From positions 36,049,653-36,113,652 of the forward strand of contig NC_065572.1 in assembly GCF_937616625.2 (NCBI RefSeq): DNA of 64,000 bases, in the 5' to 3' direction. Both the position numbers and the translations under genes were made by a program. Below the pieces are notes generated by a model. It had not been told where the DNA came from, did not search any database, and worked only from the letters and a program-made list of their open reading frames with translations. Shown here in pieces: positions 1 to 10,032 of the stretch. Source of the DNA: Mercurialis annua. Its lineage: Eukaryota; Streptophyta; Magnoliopsida; Malpighiales; Euphorbiaceae. The stretch's first letter is position 1, and each line of letters begins with the position of its first letter.

Positions 1-9
1 TGGGGAGAA
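1..9 (+). other. Polypurine tract of a plus-strand LTR retroelement
   Basis: TGGGGAGAA directly precedes an LTR start TGTAATATCCC. A G/A-rich tract abutting the 3' LTR is the primer for plus-strand DNA synthesis in LTR retrotransposons. The same tract is seen on the minus strand at 20658-20671. It shows that the element continues to the left of the window and that the following LTR is its 3' LTR. Confidence 0.8.
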
Positions 10-252
10 TGTAATATCCCGTATTTTTGAATTATTTTCGTTTTGAATTTTAATTTTAATTTTTTTTCATTTCCATCAAATCTTAAGTAATTTATTATTA
101 TTATTATATTTTATTTTATTTTATTTTAGTCGCTCGTTGATTCGATTGTGGTCTGATTCGTGTTTAGTGTGTATTATTAAATTTAAAAAAAAATAAAAAA
201 AAATGTGCCATGCATGAAATGAATACCCATGCATTGTTTTCTTCTTTAACGT

Positions 253-302
253 GGCCCATTCTTGTATTGATGAAAGGCCGACACTTCCATGTTATATGAA
301 TA
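253..302 (+). promoter_or_regulatory. Putative U3 promoter of the first LTR (site II motif and TATA-like box)
   Basis: GGCCCA, the reverse of the plant site II element TGGGCC, lies at 253-258. A TATA-like TTATATGAATA lies at 292-302. A donor-like CGGTAAGT follows at about 479-486. The order matches the promoters of the other LTRs in the window, but no telo-box was seen. Function is inferred. Confidence 0.45.
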
Positions 303-2002
303 AGCTATATTGCAGCTTATGAAACTCAACAATTCCTTTCTCTTTTAAAAACGTAACCTGCTACGTTTCTTCTTTTCCTAACCTAAATTTCATTCTCTAT
401 TTCACAAACTCAGCCGCCATTCCTCACCTTAACTTCTGAACTTCATCTTCAATCATCGTTCATCCCTCCATTCCAATCCGGTAAGTGTTCGTGCTTAGTT
501 TCTTTCATTATACTTGATTTCAGTTTAGGATTAGTAACGGCATCTCCGAATTGTTGATCGTTCTCATTCGTTTATAGATCGAAATCAATTCCGTTTAATC
601 TCAGAGATTCTAGACTCTCGTATCTACAACTCGCATCCTTGTTTTCGCCAAACGGTGTGTCGCCGATCTCGTTTCAATCGCCGCCGTTTCATCACATTGG
701 TACGCAAACTAAGTTCTGTTTCTTATTAAATTCAATTCTGCCGAATGTTTCCTTCCTTTTTGGCTTTGACGTTACTGTTTTAATTGTTACAAATCCTTTG
801 GAATGATTAAACGATAATAGTTTAAGTTTCCGTCTAGAGTTTTACCTCACCGTTTCTAATCCTTAAATAGATGTCAGTTGTTTCTTGTTGTGTTGAATCG
901 TTGGTTCCGTTCTTGATTTGATGATATGAATTTGTTAGTTAAGTTGTTAAGAATCATGAGCTTGGTAATTGGTTGGCTTGTTTGTTATGTTTTGTTATGG
1001 TTTTGATACAACTACTTCATGATTTGGAAGTATAATGGGGGCGGGTGAGTTACAGATTCAAATTTGGAGAAGATGGTATAAAGGCAACTTTGATCACCAT
1101 TGATTTTTGTTTGAAGCTAATAAGTCCCTCAAGTTACTTTTGTTTGATAACAACTTGAATACAGATTTGATTATAATTTTTAAGTCAAAAACGATAGCTA
1201 TTGATAAATTTAGCTAATATAATTACTCGGGTAGTTTTATTTAAATAAGAATATCAAATTGGCATAAAATTGGCTAATTTACAAATTAGCCCCTGAACTT
1301 ATTTTATAACTTAATTAAGTGGATTTTTGGTTAATAACTTTATGGTTGGTTTTAATTATAAACAAAAGCAATTAATTTGATTTCGGATATCAATTTGGTT
1401 AAAGTACAGTTTAGTCCCTAGTTGGCTAAAGTACAGTTTAGTCTCTAGACTTTTATAACTTAAAATAATTAAGTTTTGGTTGTAACTTGGGTTACTTGAA
1501 TTATAAAATATTAAATTCTATTTTAATATAGATAATTATTTATCAAGTATCTAAATTATAAACTCGGGTTTATAAATTTAATAAAGTTTTGGTCTGGGTT
1601 AGACTGTGGTCGCCCAACAAGTGGGAAGAAACTTGGTAGTTTTTAATAACTCGGCTGACTCACTAATATGGATTTTAACTCGGATTTATTTAATTATTTT
1701 ATGTACCATTTTAAATATGTTTATATGATTTGTACTTTATAACTTGGGTTATATTTGGAATGCATTTAATATAAGTGTTTATTAAATGTGACTTGGTTTT
1801 GCGTTGTGCTAGTCCTATGTGGTGTCTAGTACTCTTTAGAGTTAGGGTCTGATTTTAATTATGATTTTAATATTTTATTTAGACTCGTCGACTGTTCGTA
1901 CTTCAGAGGCGAACCAGAGTTAGGTGCTTGTCAGGATCACGTGGATTTAGCAAGCAGTGAGTTTATATCTCTATTTACCTCTTTATTAAGCAAACGTATT
2001 AT

Positions 2003-2008
<6 letters not shown>

Positions 2009-2062
<54 letters not shown>
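2009..2062. repeat. (TA)27 microsatellite
   Basis: There are 27 uninterrupted TA dinucleotides in the U5-side half of the LTR. Homologous positions in the other LTRs hold only short ATATA runs, so this expanded within this copy or family. Confidence 0.97.
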
Positions 2063-2067
<5 letters not shown>

Positions 2068-2895
2068 AAGCAGCTTTTGAACTGTTTTCGGCATTGTGGA
2101 TTTGATTTGGAACGTGCTACTCGATGGGCATCATCGGGACTGCGTGCGCACCGGTAATGATTATGGTATTGAGGTAGGTTTGAGATACGTCTCAGCTTAG
2201 TGAGGGCACCGGTGGAAGATACGTCTCCTGGGCTCACTATTTATTAAGTGATAGTCGGGGATCGGTTATTGAGATCCGTCTCACCGACACGACAATGGAT
2301 TTAGAATTGTGGTTTAGGGTTTCATTGATAATCCATAATGAAAATGTTTTATTAAACATTTTTAATGGTTTTCAACTTAATAAATGTAAACGGTTATATA
2401 ATCTCTACTCAGTAAATCTGACCACGTTGTTTTCCCAAATTTTCCAGGTTTATGATTTGAGCTTTGGTCGATCTCCGTTTCTTCATTCCCGGAGGTTTTT
2501 ATTTTATTTTCAGAATAAGAGAGTCGAACTGTTTTAAACTCTTAGACCGCAGTAGTAGTATCAGATTATTTATGTTTTAGCCTTATACTATATTTTTAGA
2601 CAGTTGTTTGTTGGTAATTACTTTATCGCTTTTGGCATGATTACAATGTTTATGATATTTATATTATATTCCCACATTGTTGGAGTTATAAGTTGAGATA
2701 GCATACTTTGAATATATGTTGCTTATTGTACTTCTAGACTATGTTGAAGTCTCGGTTGCCCCAGAGCATGTGGTTTTCTGCAGGTACATTGTTATAATTG
2801 TTTAAGTTGGTTATCCGCAAGGCTAGCTACGGGTTTTGGTACAACCATACCCATACCCTATCGCCTGTCACGATTCATGAAAATGGGTCGTGACA

Positions 2896-3381
2896 GAACT
2901 CATCTCAGTATATCTGACCACGTTGTTTTTCCAATTTTTCCAGGCTAATGATTTGAGAGAGTTGGTCGATCTCCGATTTTCTTGATTCCTTCGGAGGTTC
3001 TTTTGTTTAATAAGCCAGTCAACTGTTTTATACTCTTAAACCGCAGTAGGATTAGTCGGTCATTTATGATTATCTTATACTTTCATTTATCGGAGTGGTC
3101 CGACTATTTATTATCGTTGTTGGCATGTTATACATTGGATTTGATTTATATAAGGCATTCTTTGAGTCTCGGATTCTAGCCGAGCAGTTCAGATATTTAA
3201 GTTATTATTTAAGTATTATATAAACAGCTAGACTTAGGTTGGAGTCTCGGTTGCCCCCGAGAAGTGGTTTTCTTGCAGGTTTAATTGTATTTAAGGTTAT
3301 CCGCGAGGCTTGCTATTGGTTTTGGTACGACCATACCCATACCCTAGCGCCGGTCGCGATTTGTGAAATTGGGTCGTGACA
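2896..3381 (+). mobile_element. 3' tail of a related LTR, interrupted by the 10-2895 LTR
   Basis: The sequence from GAACTCATCTCAG to GGTCGTGACA aligns by eye with the last 474 bp of the LTR at 14321-17115 and also with the last part of the upstream LTR. It is therefore the U5 end of an older LTR whose 5' portion lies beyond the left element. It is a nested insertion of one family member into another. The LTR end abuts satellite DNA directly. Confidence 0.8.
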
Positions 3382-4285
3382 TTAAAACATTACGAAACAA
3401 AACCAAACGTTTCACATTTTTAGCAATTTAAGCCAAACGTTGACAAACAATACGAAACAAAGCCAAACGTTTACAAAAGTTACAAAACAAATCCAAGCGT
3501 TTCACCTTTTTAGCAATTTAAGCCAAACGTTTACAAACGTTACGAAAAAAATCCAAGTGTTTCCCCTTTTTAGCAATGTAAGCCAAACGTTTACAAACAT
3601 TACGAAACAAATCCAAACGTTTCAATTTTTAAGCGATTTAAGCCAAACATTTACAAAAGTTACGAAACAAATCCAAAAGTTTCACCTTTTTAGCGATTTA
3701 AGCCAAACGTTTACAAACATTACAAAACAAATCCAAACGTTTCACCTTTTTATCGATTTAAGCCAAACGTTTGTTTACAAACATTACAATACAAATCCAA
3801 ACGTTTCACCTTTTAAGCGATTTAAACCAAACGTTTACAAACGTTACTAAACAAATCCAAACGTTTCCCCTTTTTAGCGATTTAAGCCAAACGTTTAAAA
3901 ACATTACGAAACAAAACCGAACGTTTATAACGTTATGAAACAAATCCAAAAGTTTCATATTTTTAGAGATTTAAGCCAAACGATACGGAACAGAACCAAA
4001 CGTTTCACATTTTTAGCGATTTAAGCCAAACGTTTACAAACGTTACGAAACGAATCCAAGCGTTTCACCTTTTTAGCAATTTAAACCAAGGGTTTACAAA
4101 AGTTACAAAACAAATCCAAGCGTTTCACCTTTTGAGCAATTTAAGCCAAACATTTACAAACGTTACGAAACAAATCCAAACGTTTCACCTTTTTAGCGAT
4201 TTAAACCAAACGTTTACAAATGTTACGAAACAAAACCAAATGTTTAACATTTTTAGCGATTTATGCCAAATCTTTAAAACGTTAT
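3382..4285 (+). repeat. 60-bp satellite, block 1 (about 15 monomers)
   Basis: Head-to-tail units have the pattern TTTACAAACG, TTACGAAACA, then CCAAACGTTT, CACCTTTTTA and GCGATTTAAG. The block includes the rare variant with GTTTGTTTACAAAC at about 3768, typical of A-type domains elsewhere. Shortened units occur near 3895-4000. It is flanked by LTR ends on both sides, so it is a remnant of the host array split by insertions. A 136-codon frame across it (3440-3850) exists only because the unit length is a multiple of three. Confidence 0.97.
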
Positions 4286-4417
4286 TCTAGTACCCGTTTT
4301 TTATTAAAAAAAATTCCGATGAGTTTCCGGTAATTTTTGGGATCGTTTTCGGATTCGTGGTTCAGATTGTGTTTTGTTTGGGTTGGTTCAATGTTATTCT
4401 TTTCTCTTGGGTTGAGC

Positions 4418-4596
4418 TGGGCCATGAGCAATGGGATTGGCCCATGGGATTGGTCATGTCCTAGACGATTTCAGCTTCTACGAACCAACATTTGTTTATT
4501 CCTTCTGTTTTGCGTACTGCAACTTCTTCCTTTATTTGCTTATATATATACTCGTTTATAAACCTAATATTATTCTTACACTCATAAAAACCCTAA
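4418..4596 (+). promoter_or_regulatory. LTR promoter: two site II motifs, TATA box and telo-box
   Basis: TGGGCC lies at 4418-4423 and its inverse GGCCCA at 4439-4444. A TATA box (TATATATATA) is at 4541-4550. A perfect telo-box, AAACCCTAA, lies at 4588-4596, just past the expected transcription start. In plants site II and telo-box motifs co-occur in promoters of ribosomal-protein and translation genes active in dividing cells. The arrangement recurs in the minus-strand LTR at 18112-20657. That it drives transcription is inference. Confidence 0.6.
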
Positions 4597-4948
4597 CGTC
4601 ACATTCTTCTCCAAGATTCACTGCTTTCACGTCCAAATCATTCTCTTCATTGTTGGATTTCGGGAAGCTTTCTTGCTTATTCTCAGTTTTTGCTATCAAA
4701 ATCGACACTTTCGTTCGTTGATTCGTTCTCCTTCATTTTAGCATCGTTTAGAGATCTGTTTTATCTCAGTTGTAGTAGACATCGTCTTCTTCGATTCTAC
4801 ACTTCAAAATCGTAATTTGGTACGTTAATCTCTCTATTATCTGCGCCGTCGTTTTATCGTTTTTGATTGTTCTTGGCTGTTTTGTTTGGTTTGTTGCTGC
4901 CGAATTCTTGGCTGTGTTTTAAAGCATGATTCTTGTTATGTTTAGGCT

Positions 4949-4953
4949 TTAAT
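4949..4953 (+). repeat. Left target-site duplication TTAAT of the solo LTR
   Basis: TTAAT directly precedes TGTCACG and is repeated at 7714-7718. Five bases is the usual duplication size for Ty3/gypsy and Copia integrases. The uninterrupted relative at 14970-14985 reads through the site with a single copy. Confidence 0.9.
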
Positions 4954-5433
4954 TGTCACGACCCAAATTATTGAGCCGAGACCGGCGCTAGGGAATGGGA
5001 GTGGTAGCTCCGAAACCCGTAGCAAGCCTAAAACAGTTTTAAATTTTTCGCATTTAAAAGTATAATATTGTTTATAAAATATTTTCGGAAAACTCATTTA
5101 AATAATATAATTATAGTTATTAAAATATTATATCAGAGTTTACATTTAAAATACCATTTAAAGTTAAAGCGTCTATCTAATACTGACAACTACTGACTAC
5201 TGCATCTCTAGGAACTCATACTTGTGCAAGTCCAATGACTTCTGGCACAATGGAGGTGGCTTGTCTGATCCGACTTCTCATACCTGCAAACATTAGAGTG
5301 AGGGGTCAGTATTTGGGAAAATACTGAGTGAGTTTGCAAGCTACTAATGGTATTATTAAAATTATAACATCGCATACTCAAAATATAATTTATAATTTTT
5401 CATTTAATAACTATCATACTTAACCTCATCCAC

Positions 5434-5633
5434 CTGACATCGATAGCAAAGCCAACCGATGTATCCTACATGTCTGACATCGATAGCAAAGCCAACCGAT
5501 GTATCCTATATGCCTGACATCGATAGCGAAGCCAACCGATGTATCTCATACGCCTGACATCGATAGCAAAGCCAACCGATGTATCTCATACGTCTGACAT
5601 CGATAGCGAAGCCAACCGATGTGTTTAATTCGA
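5434..5633 (-). repeat. 40-bp minisatellite, five copies, inside the solo LTR
   Basis: Copies begin CTGACATCGATAGC at 5434, 5474, 5514, 5554 and 5594. They differ at a few positions (AAAGCC or GAAGCC, ATCCTACATG or ATCTCATACG). The last copy decays after about 30 bp. The position in the LTR corresponds to where other LTRs here hold different short repeats. Confidence 0.95.
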
Positions 5634-6210
5634 ATCGCACGAACTATTCTCTCATATCTCATACAGACTCGAGACATTACCACAAAGTTGATACATCAAA
5701 GCAATCGAACATGACAACATCTCATACAAACAAATCATATAAATGCGATGTATTTCACAGAAATACTTATCATATATGAAATTAGCTTTTATAAATAATA
5801 CGCGAAAGTAAGATGCAACTCACAGTGACCGCTATTCCTTATATCCGAACGTAAGCTCTAGGAGACTGGTCCGTCAATCCTCGCCGAGCTTCTTGGTTCG
5901 TCATACTCGTAGCTCAATAGTCCGTCACATCTATCATAGGATTATATCATCAAAACATATACTTAGAGAGTCCTATTCTTAAAAACTGCACTAGATACCT
6001 AACACGACAAAAGCACGAACGTCGTGCTCTAAACGTATCTTTCTCTATAGATCTCTATTCATATCTTGATTACTCATCATGCTAATGTTCATTGCTATAA
6101 TGTCTTATTAATATTCATTTTAAGACATTAGTCAGAGTTCTACACCCGTATCATGTCATCGGAAGCCAATTTTCGCTCCCGGAAGTCCCCCGGAGGTCAC
6201 GATCGAGGTA

Positions 6211-6362
6211 GGGCACGTCGTGCTAGCTTGACACGTCGTGCCCCTCATTTTTCATGAAGGGCACGTCGTTCCCTTCCTTGTGCACGTCGTGCACCCCTGG
6301 TGGTGCACGTCGTGCACCCTTGTGGTGCACGTCGTGCACTTCTGGTGGTGCACGTCGTGCCC
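6211..6362. repeat. Cluster of GCACGTCGTGC quasi-palindromes
   Basis: The 11-mer GCACG-T-CGTGC, five-base arms around a single T, or a one-base variant occurs about seven times in 150 bp, at roughly 6213, 6232, 6261, 6281, 6305, 6327 and 6349. Two more lie at about 6717 and 6736, and a degenerate one near 6009. Several extend to TGCACGTCGTGCA. Each has an ACGT core and three CpGs. Role unknown; a transcription-factor-binding array or a hairpin repeat are possibilities. Confidence 0.85.
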
Positions 6363-7713
6363 ACTTCGGGTACGATGTTTCCGACGTGATTTGGACCATT
6401 TCTAAGGCCCCAAATCATCCAAAACTCATACCAAGTCGCATCTAACTCATATAAACACTTAACTTATCATTTTACACCTCAAACGTATCAAGAGAAACTC
6501 GATTTATATCCGAACGATTCAAACGTAACTTTTCAAACGAAACAGCCACTAACTCAGCAAATTTCACCATCAAAACAAAACTCTTACCTTGATTTGATGC
6601 TGCAAAATAATAGAGGATCCTTTCCTCGTTCCGTGGCCGCGAGAATCGCTCAATTCCGAGTCCGAACGAAGAAATTATGCCAATCGCAAGTCCGCTCGCG
6701 TCACGAGGTTATGTCGCACGTCGTGAGACATTGTTGCACGTCGTGCGACACCTTCAAACAGCCTCAAACCTCATCTCGTCATTCTCCCAACATTCCTAAC
6801 TCATCCCAACATGTTTCTATATCAATATAATACAATATTCAACTCAATAATCATCAAAAACGTCAAAACCGACGTGATTACGGTTCGTTTGATTCGTTTC
6901 AAACCAAAACAGCCCTAAATCTATCAAATTCCGAAATCAAACTTCAATTTTACCTTAGTTTGATGCCCGTAGTTTATAGAGAATCAAATTCCGAACGAAT
7001 CGATATAAAGAACTCGCGATTTGGACGAGAAACGGCGAAACGGCGACGGATCGTAATCGATCGTCGAATTTCTCTCGCTCTGTAACATTTCTTTCATTCT
7101 CCTCTCTGGATGGTTCCAGCTCCTTCAAATCATATACATATATTTGGCTAATTAGCCATTTTAGTCCTTTAACTCTTTAACTTAAACCATTTCTCTTTTA
7201 AACTTACTCTTTTAACCAAATGATTAATTATCCATCTTATACGTATTATTTATATCCAAATAAATAATACTAACTCAATATTATTATTTTCCGTCACTAA
7301 TCTTTTAATTACTATCCTCGATATTTAATTGGCTAATTTGCACTTTGGTCCTTGAACTTTTCAAAAGTTGCAATTTAGCCCAAAATGCATCCGCGTCCAA
7401 ATTTTAAAAGGTCTCCGATTGACCCGAAACTTTTACCACTATTACTATAAAATATTTCGCGGACCTTGGCGAAATAATTACCTTTTTCGGGACTTGATTG
7501 GTTAAATTACCACTTTAGTCCCTGAACTCTAGTTTGGGACTTTTCTTGATATTTTTCCTTTCAATTCAAATTCCAACTTTAGAATTGGAATATGATATTA
7601 AATTCCGCATAATTACTTTGATTTCTTGGAAATTATTCCCGATATCGCCACTTTGGCGAATCAGAACTGGACACATGGTCCAATAAAATACTTAAATATT
7701 TTGGGGTATTACA

Positions 7714-7718
7714 TTAAT
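7714..7718 (+). repeat. Right target-site duplication TTAAT of the solo LTR
   Basis: This is the second copy of the five-base direct repeat. The host LTR resumes at 7719 with CTCATGTTGTCATTGGG, matching the relative at 14983. Confidence 0.9.
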
Positions 7719-8446
7719 CTCATGTTGTCATTGGGCTATGATCATCGTTAATGTTTTGTTCAATCGTTAGATGTCATGCTCTGTTTTCCTTAATCTTGTT
7801 CATTGTTCATTGTCATTGTTCTTATTGATGTTCATGTGTTGTTTAATGATTAACTAAGTGTTGCTGCTGTCAGTTGCAGCTCTTGCTGGTTTCTTGTTTG
7901 ATAGTTGGCGGTCATTGTGATTTTAAATTTTCTTGGCTTCGATTCTCTGTTTGTTCTTCTTCAATTGTTGTTGGCGGCAAAATTCATTTTCAAAAGCCTG
8001 GTGACCATTCTTTGTTACTGTGTGAGTTGAGATAGTTATTCTGAAATTGATCACTTGGTGGAAAATAATGTTGGCCACTGTTGGTTTAAATTTATTATTT
8101 TGGTTGTTTGATTTCACGTGAATGGTTATATTATTTATGTCTTGGCTATTAAAAATTATGTGCTTATGGCAAAAAGTGATTGTGGTTGTCCTGGGTGTGC
8201 AATTGTTATTGCTTTGTTTATCATTATGATTTAATCAAAAAGGTTATTTGATTATTACTGATTTGAAACTGAACGTTCGTCTATCATTTTAATTTTTAAA
8301 TTTCTAGTCGATAATGTTTTTAAAAAAAAAATCTAAAGATAATATTAATTTCGATTCTAATTAAAATTGTTTGAGTATTATAATCCGAAAACAATAATTA
8401 TTTTATTATCTATATTGTATTATTCTCATTATGCACATTAAGGGAG

Positions 8447-8480
8447 GAGCCGTATGAGATGAAAATCTCACGTACAGTTA
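8447..8480 (+). other. Group II intron domain V-like fragment in an LTR
   Basis: These 34 nt have the shape of group II intron domain V. The catalytic AGC triad is at 8448-8450. The lower stem is 8447-8454 against 8473-8480. An AC bulge lies at 8470-8471 with U8455 facing G8472. A five-pair upper stem (8456-8460 with 8465-8469) is closed by a GAAA tetraloop at 8461-8464. Two lower-stem positions are mismatched (C8451 with A8476, and the terminal pair). No domain VI follows. The other copies of this LTR lack it, so it arrived after they diverged, probably as organellar filler DNA. A splicing role is not expected. Confidence 0.8.
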
Positions 8481-9309
8481 TGGAATAATTGATAATTATA
8501 TAATTGTTTTAAATCTTGGCTTGTGGTGCCAAATTGGCTAAGTTACAATTTAGCCCTTAAACGTTTTATTTAAACTTATTTAATTAAGTTTTGATTTGTA
8601 ACTTGGGTTACTTGAACTTTAAGCTATTGAGTTCCGTTTTGACTTTAAACTATTTTTTATCAAGGTTGTTTAATAATTATAAACTATGTTTTATAATTGG
8701 ATATTATATATGGATTTTATCAAGTAATTTTTGGGATTATAAACTCTAGTTTATAGTTTGATAAAATATTTGGGTCGGGTGACTTGGGTCGCCCGACATG
8801 TGAGGTTAACTTGGTAGCTATCGATAACTCGGTTAACCCACTGTTTTGGAATTTGAGTTCATTATAATTTAATATTTATTTAAATAATATTTTATGAAAT
8901 GAATTTTAAAGAGAGAACTCAATATACTTGTATTAATTGGGCATTATTACTTCTTGGGTATTTTGTGTTGCTCTGGATTGTTTTACCCTGACGTGTTGTT
9001 TGTGCTGGTTCTATGTGGTGTCTAGTACTCTTTAGAGTTGGGATCCATTTTTAATTTATTATTTATTTGTGTTTAGACTCGTCGACTGTTCGTGCTTTTG
9101 AGGCGAAACGAGTCTAGCAAGCAGTGAGTTTGTACTTACTATTTACCGCTTTATTAAGTAAATTGTTATTTTGATATATAAATATACTATACGTATATTT
9201 CGAACTGTTTTTCCATTATGGCTCTTAGTTGGAACATGCTACCTAATGGAAATTATTAGGACTGCGTGTGCACCAGTATTGATCTAGATAAGGTATGTGA
9301 TATGTGGGC

Positions 9310-9436
9310 GTAACTCAGTGGTAGCCTAGCTCTCGGGACCCAGTAGAGTAACTCGGTGTAGCTTAGCTCTCGGGACTCTAGTTATGGATTAAGTATGGTC
9401 AGTGGTAACTGGGTGTCGCTCACCTCTCAGGACCAA
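9310..9436 (+). repeat. Degenerate triplicated motif in the LTR (R/U5 side)
   Basis: Three imperfect copies of GTAACTCGGTGTAGC followed by TCTCGGGAC begin at about 9310, 9348 and 9405. The copy at 14321-17115 retains only two (16430-16515) after a deletion of about 170 bp. The LTR at 47581-49692 has three again (about 48970-49085). Confidence 0.8.
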
Positions 9437-10032
9437 GCCTTAGGAATAAAGTATACAAGTTAGAATATTGTGGGTTCCAACTATTATACGTAATGTTTAT
9501 ATTAAATATTTTAAAAGGGTTTTAAAGGTTTTCCACTTGATAAATGTACATAGTGGTATGAGCTCATCTCAGTATATCTGACCCCGTTCTTTTCCCAATT
9601 TTTTCAGGGTTATGATTTGAGCAAATCAGCCGCTCTCCGATTCTTTATTTCCTCGGAGGTTTTACTTTATATTTTAATAGAGTAATTAAACTGATTTTAT
9701 TCTTAGACCAAAGTAGTAACTAGAAGTCTTATTGTCTTAGTACTTGTTGCTAGATTTATTCAATGGATTTAATTGTTGTTTGGTATTCTTATATTAACTT
9801 GGGTTAATACGTATTTGTGCCATGTTTAAGACTCAGAGTTGGCTGAGCACTTTAAAATAAATGTTGTATATTATGAACTGCTAGAACTAGGCAAAGTCTC
9901 GGTTTCTCCCGAGCATTGGATTTCTTACATGTTTAAGTATTTGCTGATTATCCGCAAGGCTAGCTACGGGTTTTGGTACAACCGTACCCATACCCTAGCG
10001 TCGGTCGCGATTCATAAAAATGGGTCATGACA

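Larger units (their letters stand above)
10..2895 (+). mobile_element. 3' LTR of a long-LTR retrotransposon (Ty3/gypsy-like)
   Basis: The 2886-bp LTR runs from TGTAATATCCC to CGTGACA and follows a polypurine tract. Its last 75 bp or so (pyrimidine-rich, 'ATACCC' repeats, GGTCGTGACA) match the ends of every other LTR here. No open frame longer than 80 codons is present; the few short ones include a TA microsatellite read as Ile-Tyr. The Ty3/gypsy chromovirus (Tekay/Del-like) placement is an inference from LTR length, end sequences and polypurine tract, because no pol sequence is visible. Five bases after the end, GAACT, should be the target-site duplication, but the other copy lies outside the window. 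Confidence 0.85.
4954..7713 (-). mobile_element. Solo LTR, minus strand, 2760 bp
   Basis: On the plus strand it reads TGTCACGACCC to GGGGTATTACA, the reverse complement of the LTR ends seen elsewhere. Direct repeats TTAAT flank it and no internal region is present, so it is a solo LTR left by LTR-LTR recombination. A TATA-like stretch lies at about 7127-7141 on the minus strand. It belongs to a different subfamily from its host LTR: it carries its own 40-bp minisatellite and a cluster of GCACGTCGTGC motifs. Short frames in it (for example 6254-6445 and 6594-6830) are not credible genes. Confidence 0.92.
4286..10032 (+). mobile_element. 5' LTR of the LARD-like element, interrupted by a solo LTR
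   Basis: The LTR starts at TCTAGTACCCG, a decayed TGTAATACCCCG, and ends in ATGACA four bases before a primer-binding site. Without the nested 4954-7713 insertion and its extra TSD copy it is about 2.98 kb. It matches the LTR at 14321-17115 throughout, for example 7719 onward against 14983 onward. Unlike that copy, it holds about 85 bp of foreign sequence near 8405-8490 containing a group II intron domain V. The five bases before it, GTTAT, may be its target-site duplication, since the satellite carries GTTAC there. Confidence 0.87.

Noticed and set aside
2004..2237. 77-codon minus-strand frame rich in Ile-Tyr
   Set aside because: It is a translation of the TA microsatellite plus LTR sequence.
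4588..4596. Telomeric repeat remnant (AAACCCTAA)
   Set aside because: Only a single copy, placed just after a TATA box and recurring at the same place in other LTRs, so it is a telo-box promoter motif and not telomere DNA.
5434..5633. CRISPR-like array (five 40-bp repeats)
   Set aside because: The repeats are directly adjacent with no unique spacers and lie in a plant LTR; it is a minisatellite.
6254..6445. 63-codon frame with Cys-Thr-Ser-Cys and Gly-Gly-Ala-Arg-Arg repeats
   Set aside because: It is generated by the repeated GCACGTCGTGC motif inside a minus-strand solo LTR; there is no gene context.
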